This document shows positions 29,068-39,522 of a stretch of 64,000 nt of DNA, piece by piece. Both the position numbers and the translations under genes were made by a program. Source of the DNA: Vibrio mimicus (GTDB lineage: Bacteria; Pseudomonadota; Gammaproteobacteria; Enterobacterales; Vibrionaceae); assembly GCF_019048845.1 (NCBI RefSeq), contig NZ_CP077426.1, positions 2,775,501 to 2,839,500 of the forward strand, in the 5' to 3' direction. How positions within the stretch are numbered: position 1 is the stretch's first letter; every line of letters starts with the position of its first letter. Under the pieces are notes generated by a model, which had not been told where the DNA came from, did not search any database, and worked only from the letters and a program-made list of their open reading frames with translations.

Positions 29068-29766
29068 TTACTGTGCCAGTTTATACACCACATCCACACG
29101 ATCGCGGATCACCAATGAAGAGTCTTGGTATGTATCACCTACGTCCATTTTTTCACTAAGATTTGCTGAACGCATCATGATTGGCTCAACACTAGGCGTG
29201 TTGTAATCCACTTTCCAAACACCGTCTAATTGACGATCAAAACCTTTCGCTAAAAATTGTGCTTTTTGTTTAGCATCTTCTATCGCTGCCATGCGTGCTT
29301 GTTGTTGGTATTTCTCTTGATCACGCACTTTCAACTGAATGCTATTCACTTGATTAATGCCCGATTCTAACGCGATATCCAAGTATTGATTGAGCTTACT
29401 TACCTCTTCCACTCTAACAGTAACCGAGCGAGAAGCTTGATAGCCCACCAACTCAGGCTTTCCGTTTGATGGGTAGTGGTATTGTGGATTGATGTACAAA
29501 TTGGAACTAGAGATGTTTTGTTGCCCAACCCCTGATTTCACTAACTTGGAAGTGAACTCCGTTACTGCTTTATCAACCGCTGCTTTAGCTTGTTCGGCAT
29601 TCATCGTTGATTCGACAACCTTAACCGTAAATTCAGCCATATCAGGCACTGCCGTGACTTCACCATACCCAGTTGTCGAGACATGTGGAAAATCCCACTC
29701 CTGTGCAAAAGTAGGAGCTGAGAGTACCGATAAAAGTAAAACCACAGGTGTAAATAATTTCATCAT
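29068..29766 (-). CDS. SIMPL-domain (YggE-like) periplasmic protein
   Basis: 232 residues from ATG 29766 (MMKLF), AAGGA 5 bases upstream; the ATG three bases on is equally possible, longer starts lack support. Signal peptide cut near TFA/QEW. SIMPL/DUF541 domain: VSTTGYGEVTAVPDMAEFTVKV, then STMNAEQAKAAVDKAV, GYQASRSVTVRV and AIEDAKQKAQFLAK. Homologue YggE lowers oxidative stress, mechanism unresolved. Transcribed toward the IS481 copy, monocistronic. Confidence 0.9.
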   Translation of the reverse strand: MMKLFTPVVLLLSVLSAPTFAQEWDFPHVSTTGYGEVTAVPDMAEFTVKVVESTMNAEQAKAAVDKAVTEFTSKLVKSGVGQQNISSSNLYINPQYHYPSNGKPELVGYQASRSVTVRVEEVSKLNQYLDIALESGINQVNSIQLKVRDQEKYQQQARMAAIEDAKQKAQFLAKGFDRQLDGVWKVDYNTPSVEPIMMRSANLSEKMDVGDTYQDSSLVIRDRVDVVYKLAQ

Positions 29767-29865
29767 TTCGATCCTTATATCATCGCCTGCCATCATCATA
29801 AGTGAAGTGGTGCATAGCGCCAGATCCAAGCCATAAAAATCACACAACTTTGACCCGGTCACGGC

Positions 29866-30762
29866 TCACTGAGGCAGAACATTTTTCGCATAACTGATAA
29901 TCGCTTGGCTAAGCTCAAGCAATACTCCCGTTTCTAATTGCCAATGGTGCCAAAATATCGGATACGACAACATAAATTCTGGCGTGATATTGATCAGCAA
30001 CCCACTGTCCAACTCATTAATGATTTGTAAGCGCGGGATCAAGCAATAAGCGGCGCCAGAAACAGCGAGACGAACGAAGGCTTCAGAGCTTCCTACGGTG
30101 TGATTAATCACCTTGTCTCGCGGAACTGAAAAATAGTCCCACAAAAATTTATTGTGCAGTTCATCATACTGATCGTAGGACACTGCCGGAGCCTTCATCA
30201 ATGAGCGCTCACTCACCCCTTTAGCAAAATAGCGTTGATAAAACTCCGGGCTAGCCACACACAAATATTCCATCTGCCCTAAATACTCAGCACTACACCC
30301 TGTAATCGGTTGCGGCTCAAGGCTAATCGCCCCCACTACTTCACCATTTTTTAATTTATCTAAAGTGCGAGATTCTCCATAAATGGCCAAATTCAGCTCA
30401 ACTTGACGACTCTTCATTACGGGGTCAAGTGCACTTAGTAGCCAAGTAGCCAAACTGTCCGCGTTGGTGGCGATAGACATGGAAACTGGGCGCACATGTT
30501 CCTGGTTAGTCAGTTCTGGCACCAACTCTTGCTCAATCAAACAAACACGCCGATACAAACCGAGAAGCTTTTTCCCTACTAATGTTGGCCTTGGCGGTTG
30601 CTCACGGATCAACACTGGTTGAGCTAAATACTTCTCGAGCTGTTTAATACGTTGCGACACCGCTGATTGGGAGATAAACAACTGCTCAGCCGCTCGCTCA
30701 AAACTGCCTTTGTTTACGACACTATCAAGAGCTTCAATCCAACGATAATCAAGACCACGCAT
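29866..30762 (-). CDS. argP: LysR-family regulator ArgP (IciA)
   Basis: 298 residues with LysR winged helix ([31 protein letters not shown]) and periplasmic-binding-like effector domain. Divergent from argO across 123 bp, the standard argP/argO arrangement; ArgP with arginine activates the exporter gene and lysine blocks it. The intergenic stretch is AT-rich with TTAATATGATATTAAAATC-like dyads, fitting an ArgP site. Confidence 0.93.
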   Translation of the reverse strand: MRGLDYRWIEALDSVVNKGSFERAAEQLFISQSAVSQRIKQLEKYLAQPVLIREQPPRPTLVGKKLLGLYRRVCLIEQELVPELTNQEHVRPVSMSIATNADSLATWLLSALDPVMKSRQVELNLAIYGESRTLDKLKNGEVVGAISLEPQPITGCSAEYLGQMEYLCVASPEFYQRYFAKGVSERSLMKAPAVSYDQYDELHNKFLWDYFSVPRDKVINHTVGSSEAFVRLAVSGAAYCLIPRLQIINELDSGLLINITPEFMLSYPIFWHHWQLETGVLLELSQAIISYAKNVLPQ

Positions 30763-30885
30763 GCATTCCCTTACCCATTTATTAGCCTCTTTAATATGAT
30801 ATTAAAATCATTAATTATACTTATCTAGCTCGAATGCTTATCTTGCTCAGCCTATCACTCCAATCAAGCTGTATGAGGTAAATAA

Positions 30886-31521
30886 ATGAACTGGTGGATT
30901 CTGCTGCAAGGGTTTAGTTTAGGAGCAACCATGATTATTCCGATTGGCGCTCAAAATGCTTATGTCCTAAACCAAGGAATTAAACGCCACCATCACCTCA
31001 CCACTGCAGCAACCTGTGGTGTTCTTGATATGTTTTTCATCACTCTTGGCATTTTCGGTGGTGGTGCGCTCATCTCGCAAAATACCAGCTTGCTGATTGG
31101 GGTCACCTTGGGCGGTATTCTGTTTCTCTGTGCTTATGGTTTTCTCTCACTCCGTGCCGCTCTCAAGCCCGCACAAGCCTCGAATTCATCCTCTAACCCT
31201 ACTTCGACTGGGCGTAAAGCGGTGATCTTCGGTGCTTTTGCCGTCACCGTCTTCAACCCGCATTTGTATTTGGATACCGTGGTGATCCTTGGTTCTATAG
31301 GTGGTCAATTCCAAGGTGATGAGCGTATTTCTTTTGCTCTTGGCACTATCCTCGCTTCATTTGTTTGGTTTTTTACTCTTTCACTCGGAGCAGCAAAATT
31401 GAGTACAACACTTTCTAAACCTCGGGTGAGACAAGTGATTGATATGGCAGTCGCCGCGATGATGTTCATTATTGCCTTTGCTTTGACTAAGAACTTATAT
31501 CTCAATCATTGGTTAAATTAA
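30886..31521 (+). CDS. argO: Arginine exporter ArgO (LysE family)
   Basis: 211 residues, GAGG before ATG. LysE/RhtB fold with about six hydrophobic segments: GFSLGATMIIPIGAQNAYVLNQGIKR at the N-terminus carries the family signature, and FAVTVFNPHLYLDT the second conserved loop. Inner-membrane export of arginine and canavanine. Regulated by the divergent argP. Followed by a terminator. Confidence 0.95.
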   Translation: MNWWILLQGFSLGATMIIPIGAQNAYVLNQGIKRHHHLTTAATCGVLDMFFITLGIFGGGALISQNTSLLIGVTLGGILFLCAYGFLSLRAALKPAQASNSSSNPTSTGRKAVIFGAFAVTVFNPHLYLDTVVILGSIGGQFQGDERISFALGTILASFVWFFTLSLGAAKLSTTLSKPRVRQVIDMAVAAMMFIIAFALTKNLYLNHWLN

Positions 31522-31536
31522 GCCATCACCGACAAA

Positions 31537-31562
31537 AAAGCGGAGTAAACACTCCGCTTTGG
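31537..31562 (+). terminator. argO terminator
   Basis: AAAGCGGAGT - AAAC - ACTCCGCTTT, A-run before and T-rich after; may also serve mscS from the other side. Confidence 0.88.
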
Positions 31563-31584
31563 TATTTTGTATACAGCAAAACCA

Positions 31585-32448
31585 TTAATTGATTTTGTTC
31601 AGATGCACATCCATTTGAGGGAATGGAATTTCGATACCATTGGCATCCAGAGCTTCTTTGATTGCTTGCATAGAATCAAAGTAAACCGCCCAGTAGTCCT
31701 CAGTCTTACACCATGGACGTACCACAAAATTGATCGATGAATCAGCTAAAGTCAGCACGCCAATCGTCATATCAGGATCCTTCAAAATACGAGGATCTTT
31801 TTCGAGCGTCTCACGCAGCACACGCTTGGTTTTTTGCAAATCAGACTTGTATGAAACCCCAATCACCATATCAACACGGCGAGTCGCATGACGTGAGTAG
31901 TTAGTGATTGCGCCACCGATGACAGAAGAGTTAGGTACGACAACCATTTTGTTATCTGGTGTTTTCAATACCGTTTGGAAAATCTGAATAGCATCAACAG
32001 AACCGGCTACTCCACCAATTTCCACATAGTCACCCGATTTAAATGGGCGGAAAGCCACAATCAATACACCTGCGGCAAAGTTAGACAGTGAACCTTGCAG
32101 AGCAAGACCAACCGCTAAACCTGCGGCACCGATCACTGCTACCACGGAAGCCGTTTCGACTCCCACACGACCCAAAGCAGCAATAAGCACGATCACAAAC
32201 AGCAAATAGCGAACTAGGCCATGAACGAACTCCACAACAGCCTTATCCATATCTTTCTTCTTCAATACTTTCGCGACACTACCTGCTACTGCTTTCACGA
32301 TAATATTACCGATAAACAGGATCAGAACTGCCGAAATGATGTTCACGCCGTATTGAATGAGCAGATCAGAATTGTTGGTTAGCCAAGTGTTAACCTGATT
32401 AAAACTCTCAACGATAGGTGCTTCAACACCAACCGATTCACCAGCCAT
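31585..32448 (-). CDS. mscS: Small-conductance mechanosensitive channel
   Basis: 287 residues, GAGAGGAAAG before ATG. Three N-terminal membrane helices; the pore helix TM3 reads GAAGLAVGLALQGSLSNFAAGVLIVAFRPF with alternating Gly/Ala packing, then FKSGDYVEIGGVAGSVDAIQIF of the beta domain and the C-terminal vestibule. Same length as E. coli MscS. Opens on hypo-osmotic shock to release solutes. Confidence 0.96.
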   Translation of the reverse strand: MAGESVGVEAPIVESFNQVNTWLTNNSDLLIQYGVNIISAVLILFIGNIIVKAVAGSVAKVLKKKDMDKAVVEFVHGLVRYLLFVIVLIAALGRVGVETASVVAVIGAAGLAVGLALQGSLSNFAAGVLIVAFRPFKSGDYVEIGGVAGSVDAIQIFQTVLKTPDNKMVVVPNSSVIGGAITNYSRHATRRVDMVIGVSYKSDLQKTKRVLRETLEKDPRILKDPDMTIGVLTLADSSINFVVRPWCKTEDYWAVYFDSMQAIKEALDANGIEIPFPQMDVHLNKIN

Positions 32449-32681
32449 AGTGCTTTCCTCTCATAATTTATAAAAAATCAGCAGAAACCAATAACTCAAA
32501 TATAGAGCTCATAGATAAACCGCCAAAAGTCAGAATTTTGGCACGATAGCGCAAACTCAACATTTCGCAAAGTCAGAGTTTAGTAAAGAACAACAAAACA
32601 AAAGGTTACAACGAATTTGCTACGTTCCAGCTACAGGTTAAACAATATTCAGCAGCTCCGCTACCGTTCAAACTCCGACTA

Positions 32682-32712
32682 TAAAAAAGAAACCCGCTCA
32701 AGAGCGGGTTTC
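32682..32712 (-). terminator. fba terminator
   Basis: GAAACCCGCTC - AA - GAGCGGGTTTC; on the minus strand followed by a T-run. Confidence 0.9.
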
Positions 32713-32737
32713 TTCATATTTCATGCTTTAACGTGAA

Positions 32738-33814
32738 TTACAGTACGTCAATCGCATTCAGGTCAGCAAATGCTTTCTCTAGGCGAGCAACCATTGCCGC
32801 TTGACCAGCACGCAGCCATACGCGTGGATCGTAGTATTTCTTGTTCGGTGCATCTTCACCTGTTGGGTTACCGATTTGACCTTGCAGGTAGTCATGGTTT
32901 TTCGCTTCGTATTGACGAATACCATCCCATGTTGCCCACTGAGTATCAGTATCGATGTTCATTTTGATCACACCGTAAGAGATAGACTCACGAATTTCTT
33001 CCAAAGAAGAACCTGAACCACCGTGGAATACGAAGTTCAGAGAGTTTTCTGGCAGACCAAACTTCTCAGAAACGTATTTTTGAGAATCACGGAGGATAGT
33101 TGGAGTCAGAACTACGTTACCTGGCTTGTAAACGCCGTGTACGTTACCGAAAGAAGCTGCGATAGTGAAACGATGGCTGATTGCGTTCAGTTTCTCGTAT
33201 GCGTATGCCACGTCTTCTGGAGAAGTGTACAGCTCAGAAGAGTCCATGTCAGAGTTATCAACACCGTCTTCTTCACCTCCAGTACAACCCAGTTCGATCT
33301 CCAGAGTCATGTTCATTTTCGCCATGCGCTCTAGGTACTTTGCAGAGATCGCGATGTTCTCTTCCAGAGACTCTTCAGACAGGTCAATCATGTGAGAAGA
33401 GAACAGTGGTTTGCCAGTTTCTGCGAAGTGTTTTTCACCTGCGTCTAGCAGACCGTCGATCCAAGGTAGTAGGTTTTTCGCTGCGTGGTCAGTGTGCAGG
33501 ATCACTGGAATACCGTAAGCTTCTGCTACAGAGTGAACGTATTTTGCACCTGCGATCGCGCCTAGGATTTGCGCTTGTTGACCTTCAAGTTTTAGACCTT
33601 TACCAGCAAAGAATGCTGCGCCACCGTTAGAAAACTGAACGATAACAGGCGCTTTCACTTTTGCTGCTGCTTCTAGAACGCCGTTTACAGAGTCAGTACC
33701 TACACAGTTTACTGCTGGAAGTGCAAAGCCATTTTGTTTTGCTACTTCAAAAACTTTCTGTACGTCATCACCAGAAATAACACCAGGTTTTACAAAATCA
33801 AAGATCTTAGACAT
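32738..33814 (-). CDS. fbaA: Class II fructose-bisphosphate aldolase
   Basis: 358 residues from ATG 33814 (MSKIFDFVKPGV) with AGGA upstream; longer frame to 33928 is spurious. Zinc ligands in HTDHAA and VFHGGSGS, catalytic Asp region in IPVILHTDH, and NIDTDTQWATWDG. Cleaves fructose-1,6-bisphosphate to two triose phosphates. Third gene of the epd-pgk-fba cluster; a hairpin separates it from pgk, so it may also have its own promoter. Confidence 0.97.
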   Translation of the reverse strand: MSKIFDFVKPGVISGDDVQKVFEVAKQNGFALPAVNCVGTDSVNGVLEAAAKVKAPVIVQFSNGGAAFFAGKGLKLEGQQAQILGAIAGAKYVHSVAEAYGIPVILHTDHAAKNLLPWIDGLLDAGEKHFAETGKPLFSSHMIDLSEESLEENIAISAKYLERMAKMNMTLEIELGCTGGEEDGVDNSDMDSSELYTSPEDVAYAYEKLNAISHRFTIAASFGNVHGVYKPGNVVLTPTILRDSQKYVSEKFGLPENSLNFVFHGGSGSSLEEIRESISYGVIKMNIDTDTQWATWDGIRQYEAKNHDYLQGQIGNPTGEDAPNKKYYDPRVWLRAGQAAMVARLEKAFADLNAIDVL

Positions 33815-33932
33815 GGATGGAATCCTATTTTCTGTCGTTTTAAAAATAAAAACGGTAAGTTTCAATTCTTGCAAACGTTTGCTCACCAATCGCGGCATTC
33901 TACCAAAGAAATACTCGCCGTGCAGCAAACAA

Positions 33933-33958
33933 GAAAGCGGGAGTTATCTCCCGCTTTC
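33933..33958 (-). terminator. Hairpin between pgk and fba
   Basis: GAAAGCGGGAG - TTAT - CTCCCGCTTTC; followed on the minus strand by TTGTTTGC. May end part of pgk transcripts. Confidence 0.8.
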
Positions 33959-33967
33959 AATCGATTA

Positions 33968-35131
33968 TTACGCTTTAGCGCGTGCTTCCAGCATTTCTAC
34001 TGCAGGCAGTTTTTTACCTTCCACGAACTCAAGGAACGCGCCGCCGCCAGTAGAGATGTAAGAAACATCGGCTTTGATGCCGAACTTGTCGATCGCCGCT
34101 AGTGTGTCACCGCCGCCCGCAACAGAGAAGCCTTCTGACTGTGCGATCGCTTCTGCGATACCACGAGTACCCGCTTCAAAGTTCTTGAATTCGAATACGC
34201 CTACTGGGCCATTCCACAGGATAGTTTTCGCGTTTTTCAGGATCTCAGCCAGTTCAGCTGTTGAGTTTGGACCCAAGTCGAAAATCATGTCGTCGTCTTG
34301 AACTTCAGAAACGTGTTTGATTTCTGCTTCTGCGTTCTCATCGAATGCTTTGGCACACGCTACGTCAGTTGCAACAGGAATTGCACACTCTTCCATCAGC
34401 TTTTTCGCCGTTTCAACAAGGTCTGCTTCGTACAGAGATTTACCTACATTGTGGCCTGCTGCTGCGATGAAAGTGTTCGCGATACCACCACCAACAACCA
34501 GTTGGTCAGCGATTTTTGACAGCGACTCAAGCACAGTCAGTTTAGTAGAAACTTTTGAACCACCAACGATCGCGACCATTGGACGAGCTGGCTTGTCCAT
34601 CGCTTTACCTAACGCTTCAAGTTCGTCTGCCAACAGAGGGCCTGCACAAGCGATAGGAGCAAACATACCAACACCGTGAGTAGAAGCTTGAGCACGGTGC
34701 GCAGTACCAAACGCATCCATTACAAACACGTCACACAGTGCTGCGTATTTCTTAGACAGAGCTTCTTCGTTTTTCTTTTCGCCTTTGTTGAAGCGAACGT
34801 TTTCCAGAACAACCAGTTCACCTGCGTTCAGTTCAACGCCGTCTAGGTAGTCTTTAACTAGGCGAACTTCGCAGTCTAGTGCATCGTTCAGGTAGTTAAC
34901 CACTGGTAGTAGAGAGAACTCCTCAGCATACTCACCTTCAGTTGGGCGACCCAAGTGAGAAGTGACCATTACTTTCGCGCCCGCTTCCAAGCAGTGTTTA
35001 ATGGTAGGTAGTGATGCAAGGATACGTGCATCAGAAGTCACTTTGCCGTCTTTTACTGGTACGTTCAGGTCAGCACGGATAAATACGCGTTTACCTGCAA
35101 GATCCAGGTCAATCATCTTGATTACAGACAT
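33968..35131 (-). CDS. pgk: Phosphoglycerate kinase
   Basis: 387 residues from ATG 35131 ([11 protein letters not shown]), AGAGGACAA upstream. [30 protein letters not shown], and the C-terminal nucleotide site [10 protein letters not shown]. Transfers phosphate from 1,3-bisphosphoglycerate to ADP. Standard length for gamma-proteobacteria. Between epd and fba as in E. coli. Confidence 0.97.
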   Translation of the reverse strand: MSVIKMIDLDLAGKRVFIRADLNVPVKDGKVTSDARILASLPTIKHCLEAGAKVMVTSHLGRPTEGEYAEEFSLLPVVNYLNDALDCEVRLVKDYLDGVELNAGELVVLENVRFNKGEKKNEEALSKKYAALCDVFVMDAFGTAHRAQASTHGVGMFAPIACAGPLLADELEALGKAMDKPARPMVAIVGGSKVSTKLTVLESLSKIADQLVVGGGIANTFIAAAGHNVGKSLYEADLVETAKKLMEECAIPVATDVACAKAFDENAEAEIKHVSEVQDDDMIFDLGPNSTAELAEILKNAKTILWNGPVGVFEFKNFEAGTRGIAEAIAQSEGFSVAGGGDTLAAIDKFGIKADVSYISTGGGAFLEFVEGKKLPAVEMLEARAKA

Positions 35132-35279
35132 GATTTGTCCTCTCAAACTATTTAAAGAAATGAAAATTCTGCAACTCGGCGACCCTGCCGAGTCGGTAAA
35201 ATCTTAGCTGTTTACCGATATGGGGATGCGTCCTTCGGGTTTCAATGTTCAAACCTGATTTGAAGTGCATGCTTAGCCG

Positions 35280-36305
35280 CTACTGCGTGGCCTGCATTGC
35301 CAATGCGGTATCTAACATCCGGTTGGCAAAGCCCCATTCGTTATCACACCAAACGAGCATTTTTACTAACTGCCCGTTACTGACTCTCGTTTGTGTCCCA
35401 TCCACAATCGCGCTGTGCGGATCGTGGTTAAAATCGATGGAAACCAAAGGCGCTTCAGTATAGTCAACAATGCCACGTAATGTACACTGAGATGCGTTCA
35501 CAATGGTTTGATTTACGTCATTAACTTTCACATTTGATTTAATTGTGACACTTAAATCCATCGCGGTCACATTTACTGTTGGTACACGCACCGAAATCGC
35601 TTCAAATTTGTTAGAAAATTTCGGAAATATTCTTTCAATACCTTTATGCAACTTAGTATCAACCGGAATGATCGATTGACTGGCCGCTCGTGTGCGTCGT
35701 AAGTCATTATGATACGCATCAATCACTTGTTGATCGTTCATCGAGGAATGGATGGTGGTGATGGTGCCAGAATCAATGCCGAATGCGTCATCCAATACCT
35801 TGATGATGGGCACAATGCAGTTGGTGGTACAAGAACCGTTAGAGACGATTTTATGCTCAGCAGTGAGCGTCTCATGATTCACGCCATAGATGATGGTGTT
35901 GTCGAGATCGCTAGCACCAGGATGGGAAAATAAAACTAACTTCGCGCCCGCATCAATATGTTGCTGACCATCCTCTTGGCAACCATACACACCTGTACAG
36001 TCGAGGACTAAATCCACGCCTAAATCACGCCAAGGTAAGAGAGGAATTTCCGAAAGATGCAGAATGCGGATTGAGTCATACTCACCATTTTGATGGTGAA
36101 CATAGATATGCTGCTGATCATGGCTGATTTTTTTGCCAAAGCGACCGTGGCTAGTATCGTACTGCAGGAGGTGTGCCATCGCATCTGGCTTGGCAAGCTC
36201 GTTCACCGCAACCACTTGAATGCGGTCACGTTTACCACTTTCATACACTGCACGTAATACGTTACGCCCAATGCGCCCAAAGCCGTTAATTGCTACCCTC
36301 AGCAT
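35280..36305 (-). CDS. epd: Erythrose-4-phosphate dehydrogenase
   Basis: 341 residues from ATG 36305 ([15 protein letters not shown]). GAPDH-like: Rossmann motif [11 protein letters not shown], catalytic Cys in SNGSCTTNC, and the SxxE/His region near [13 protein letters not shown]. First of epd-pgk-fba; oxidises erythrose-4-phosphate toward pyridoxal phosphate synthesis. Distinguished from GAPDH by neighbours and by the [15 protein letters not shown] region. Confidence 0.93.
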   Translation of the reverse strand: MLRVAINGFGRIGRNVLRAVYESGKRDRIQVVAVNELAKPDAMAHLLQYDTSHGRFGKKISHDQQHIYVHHQNGEYDSIRILHLSEIPLLPWRDLGVDLVLDCTGVYGCQEDGQQHIDAGAKLVLFSHPGASDLDNTIIYGVNHETLTAEHKIVSNGSCTTNCIVPIIKVLDDAFGIDSGTITTIHSSMNDQQVIDAYHNDLRRTRAASQSIIPVDTKLHKGIERIFPKFSNKFEAISVRVPTVNVTAMDLSVTIKSNVKVNDVNQTIVNASQCTLRGIVDYTEAPLVSIDFNHDPHSAIVDGTQTRVSNGQLVKMLVWCDNEWGFANRMLDTALAMQATQ

Positions 36306-36414
36306 CGTATCTCGCCTATCGCTCTCAGATTGGTTGGCAATAGTAACCGATACTCTAAGCTTTGGCACGGCGATCCTGTGCAATAAATGATTCCACCGCC
36401 GATCGCAAAACAAA

Positions 36415-36444
36415 CAGAGGATTGGCGCTGCCGCCAATCCTCTG
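36415..36444 (-). terminator. irgA terminator
   Basis: Perfect 13-bp arms CAGAGGATTGGCG / CGCCAATCCTCTG with loop CTGC; minus strand continues TTTGTTTTGC. Separates irgA from epd. Confidence 0.9.
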
Positions 36445-36456
36445 AACCTCTAGCAA

Positions 36457-38415
36457 TTAGAAGGCGATGTCTAAACCCAACCAGTAGCGGCGGCCATCTT
36501 CTACATAGCCATACTCCGCGTAATTCACCTCTTGATCAAACAGGTTGTACACCGCAGCTTTAATCGTTGCGGTATCGGTGAGTGCGTAAGTCACGCCAGT
36601 ATCGATAAAGGTGTAGCTTGGCGCGATGAAATCATCGTTCGATGCCCCACCCTCCGGCTGCATCTCCTTACCACGATAGTTGAGGTTAGCCCAGCTATTG
36701 AGGCGATCTGTGGTTTGCCAGCTCAAGTTGGCATTGAACAGATGTTTAGGTAACTGCAGTAGCGGACGGCCAGCAAAATTCCCTGATTTTTGCTCCGAAT
36801 GGGTGTACGTGTAGCTAGACGATAACTCAACGCTTTCGGTGATCGGCAGACTTAACGTAGCTTCTGCACCATAGGTTTCCGCTTCATCAATATTCACACG
36901 ATAAGTAGGAGCTGCACCCCATTGGTTGGGGCCAGCAGTACAAATATTTGCAGGGCAAGCGACGCGGGTGATTTTATCTTTAAAATCATTATGGAAAGCG
37001 GTTAACGATGCCGCCAGACCTGAGCCTGTGCTGTACATCAAACTCAGTTCTTTGTTAATCGAAGTTTCAGGCTTGAGATCCGGGTTGCCGTAAATATTAC
37101 CGCCGCCACTAACTTGCCCCCAATCCGGCGTCACTTCACGTAATTGCGGTGCACGGAAGCCAGTAGAAACACCACCTTTTACTGTCCATAGAGGATCGAG
37201 ATTCCATACGCCATACACACGTGGGCTGAAGTGGCTGCCGTAGTTTTTATCATGATCCAGACGGCCACCAAAGGTCAGGCGGAATTGCTCTGCAAGCGCC
37301 CATTCATCTTCAATGAATCCCGCCCATTGAGTGTTCGAGATATGCGTGCGAGACGAAATTTTGTTGGAGGTTTTATCCTCTAAACTTTCGTGTTTACCTT
37401 CCACACCAAAGCTCAACATATGCTCACCAATAGGAGCCACTAACGTGGATTTGAACACAGTATTATCAATGCTCATCTCACGAGACTGATTGGTGTTCTC
37501 TTCATATTGCAGATAGGTATCAGACTGCCCAACATCCTGCCAATCCCCTTGGTGAGAGACGGCAACATGGTTGCGACGGTACTGGTTATCGGTATTGCTG
37601 CATGTACCTCGGCATCCGCTGGATTGCGCCGACTTGCCCACGTTATTTTCGCGATCTTGGGCTGATACACCGGCTTCCAGTTGCAGTTGATGATCTGGAT
37701 TGAGCTGGTAGTTGAGCTTTGAGGTTAAGCTGCGCAGTGATTTATCGCCGTAACCATGCTCAATTTCGTCTTCATCGCGTTGCGTGGTTTGCCCGTAGAC
37801 TTGCAGCGATAGAGCTTCACTTAAAGGTCCTGTTACGAAGAAATTAGCGCTTTGTTCATCGCCTGAGGCGCGATTTTCTTGCACCACGGTCGATAGCTGC
37901 ACATTGCCTGACCACTGCTGCTGATCTTTACGAGTGATGATGTTGATCACGCCGCCAATCGCATCCGAGCCGTACAGCGTAGACATCGGGCCGCGGATCA
38001 CTTCAATGCGCTCAATCGCTTGCAGTGGCGGTAACCAACCTTGCTCAATGCCCGGGCCGTCGCTGTTTGGACGGGTCTGACGTGAGGTTTGGAGCTTACC
38101 ATCCACCAAGATAAGAGTATAGTTTGACCCCATACCACGAATGCTGATGTCGGTAGTATCGCCCCCTCCGGTGACTGTCACACCCGGTACGCTTTTTAGC
38201 GCATCGGTCACATCACGGTAATAGCGAGATTCCAGATCTTCTCTTGAAATCACACTGATACTGGCTGGCGCATTTTGAATCACTTGCGCGTATCCCGCTG
38301 CAGTGACCACCATGGTTTCATCCGTTTTCGTCGCGTCTTGAGCAAAAGCGCTAGCCGAAAACATTAAGCCTAGTGTCACAGATAAACTGACGGGGGATGG
38401 ATTGAATCTGGACAT
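36457..38415 (-). CDS. irgA: Iron-regulated TonB-dependent siderophore receptor IrgA
   Basis: 652 residues. Signal peptide cut near AFA/QDA; TonB box ETMVVTA just after; plug domain (RDVTDALKSVPGVTV, GSNYTLILVDGK, IERIEVIRGPMSTLYGSDAIGGVINIITR); 22-strand barrel ending in YWLGLDIAF with terminal Phe. Outer-membrane uptake of catechol siderophores; IrgA of V. cholerae is known to use enterobactin-type compounds. Divergent from irgB with a Fur box between. Intact. Confidence 0.96.
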   Translation of the reverse strand: MSRFNPSPVSLSVTLGLMFSASAFAQDATKTDETMVVTAAGYAQVIQNAPASISVISREDLESRYYRDVTDALKSVPGVTVTGGGDTTDISIRGMGSNYTLILVDGKLQTSRQTRPNSDGPGIEQGWLPPLQAIERIEVIRGPMSTLYGSDAIGGVINIITRKDQQQWSGNVQLSTVVQENRASGDEQSANFFVTGPLSEALSLQVYGQTTQRDEDEIEHGYGDKSLRSLTSKLNYQLNPDHQLQLEAGVSAQDRENNVGKSAQSSGCRGTCSNTDNQYRRNHVAVSHQGDWQDVGQSDTYLQYEENTNQSREMSIDNTVFKSTLVAPIGEHMLSFGVEGKHESLEDKTSNKISSRTHISNTQWAGFIEDEWALAEQFRLTFGGRLDHDKNYGSHFSPRVYGVWNLDPLWTVKGGVSTGFRAPQLREVTPDWGQVSGGGNIYGNPDLKPETSINKELSLMYSTGSGLAASLTAFHNDFKDKITRVACPANICTAGPNQWGAAPTYRVNIDEAETYGAEATLSLPITESVELSSSYTYTHSEQKSGNFAGRPLLQLPKHLFNANLSWQTTDRLNSWANLNYRGKEMQPEGGASNDDFIAPSYTFIDTGVTYALTDTATIKAAVYNLFDQEVNYAEYGYVEDGRRYWLGLDIAF

Positions 38416-38427
38416 TTACCACTCCTT

Positions 38428-38446
38428 TAAATGATAATTATTCTTA
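38428..38446. promoter_or_regulatory. Fur box between irgA and irgB
   Basis: TTAAATGATAATTATTCTT matches the Fur consensus GATAATGATAATCATTATC at most positions, 13 bp before the irgA start. Fur with iron represses both genes; established for this locus. Confidence 0.8.
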
Positions 38447-38559
38447 ATTTCAGAAGCGGATTATTCATATATTCTGTACTGGAGATAGATCGACACATGG
38501 AATAGTTCGGTCCAAATATGGAACATCTGTGGTAATTATTCTTTAAGGGTCAAATACCT

Positions 38560-39456
38560 ATGCAAGATCTCAGCGCCGTAAAAGCTTTCCATGCGCTTTG
38601 CCAACATAAGAGCCTGACTGCCGCTGCCAAAGCGCTTGAACAGCCTAAATCCACCCTGAGTCGCCGTTTGGCGCAACTTGAAGAGGACTTGGGACAAAGC
38701 TTGTTGATGCGTCAAGGCAACCGCTTAACGCTCACCAAAGCAGGAGAAGTGTTTGCGGTTTACTCGGAGCAGCTACTTGAACTGGCCAATAAAAGTCAGG
38801 AAGCGTTGCAAGAATTGAACAATCAAGTGACTGGCGAACTCACGCTGGTGGTACACCCCAATTTGATCCGCGGCTGGCTCAGCCAAGTACTGGATGAGTT
38901 TATGCAGCAGCATTCGACATTGAAGATCCGTCTACTCAGCCAGTTTCAACACAGTGATGAAGTGTTTGAGCCCGATTTGATCATTTGGATTGAACACGCC
39001 GCCCCCATGGGGTATCGCAAAGAACGCTTAGGTTATTGGCGCTATGCCGCTTACGCCTCTCCCAAATATTTGGCCCATCGAGATAAACCGACCCATCCTC
39101 GTGAGCTGATTCATCACCCATGGATTGATTTTATTGCTTGTCGGCGCGCGGAGCTTGAACTGCACCATCCAGAGTTCGGCAGTTATTCACTGCCAGCACT
39201 AGAGAGTCGTTTACAAAGCGATAATCTTGCCATGCAAGCCGATGCGATTGCTAAAGGTCGTGGTATTGGTTTGCTTCCTACTTGGTTTGCCAATGGTTTT
39301 GAAACGGCGCATCCAGGCAGCCTCATTCCTTGCGTCAACGGATGGCAATCACAGCCAACAGAAATCAACTGCTTCTATCCGCTCGGTCGTCACCCACTTC
39401 GGCTGCGCCTATTTATTGATGCGCTCCGCCAAGCAAGGCCTGATGAGTGGCAATAA
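38560..39456 (+). CDS. irgB: LysR-family activator IrgB
   Basis: 298 residues. LysR winged helix near the N-terminus (KAFHALCQHKSLTAAAKALEQPKSTLSRRLAQLEEDLG) and C-terminal inducer domain. Divergent from irgA; IrgB is the known positive regulator of irgA in V. cholerae. Ends at a bidirectional terminator facing tktA. Confidence 0.94.
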   Translation: MQDLSAVKAFHALCQHKSLTAAAKALEQPKSTLSRRLAQLEEDLGQSLLMRQGNRLTLTKAGEVFAVYSEQLLELANKSQEALQELNNQVTGELTLVVHPNLIRGWLSQVLDEFMQQHSTLKIRLLSQFQHSDEVFEPDLIIWIEHAAPMGYRKERLGYWRYAAYASPKYLAHRDKPTHPRELIHHPWIDFIACRRAELELHHPEFGSYSLPALESRLQSDNLAMQADAIAKGRGIGLLPTWFANGFETAHPGSLIPCVNGWQSQPTEINCFYPLGRHPLRLRLFIDALRQARPDEWQ

Positions 39457-39482
39457 AAAATCCCGCCGCAGCGGGATTTTTT
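39455..39482. terminator. Bidirectional terminator, irgB / tktA
   Basis: AAAAAATCCCGC - CGCA - GCGGGATTTTTT between convergent genes. Confidence 0.93.
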
Positions 39483-39522
39483 ATCGTCGATTTTTCTTTG
39501 CTTCACAAAGAATCGCTTTTAA

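Noticed and set aside
33023..34102. Several long plus-strand ORFs opposite fba and pgk
   Set aside because: Antisense shadows of highly expressed, codon-biased genes; the minus-strand products are complete and recognised.
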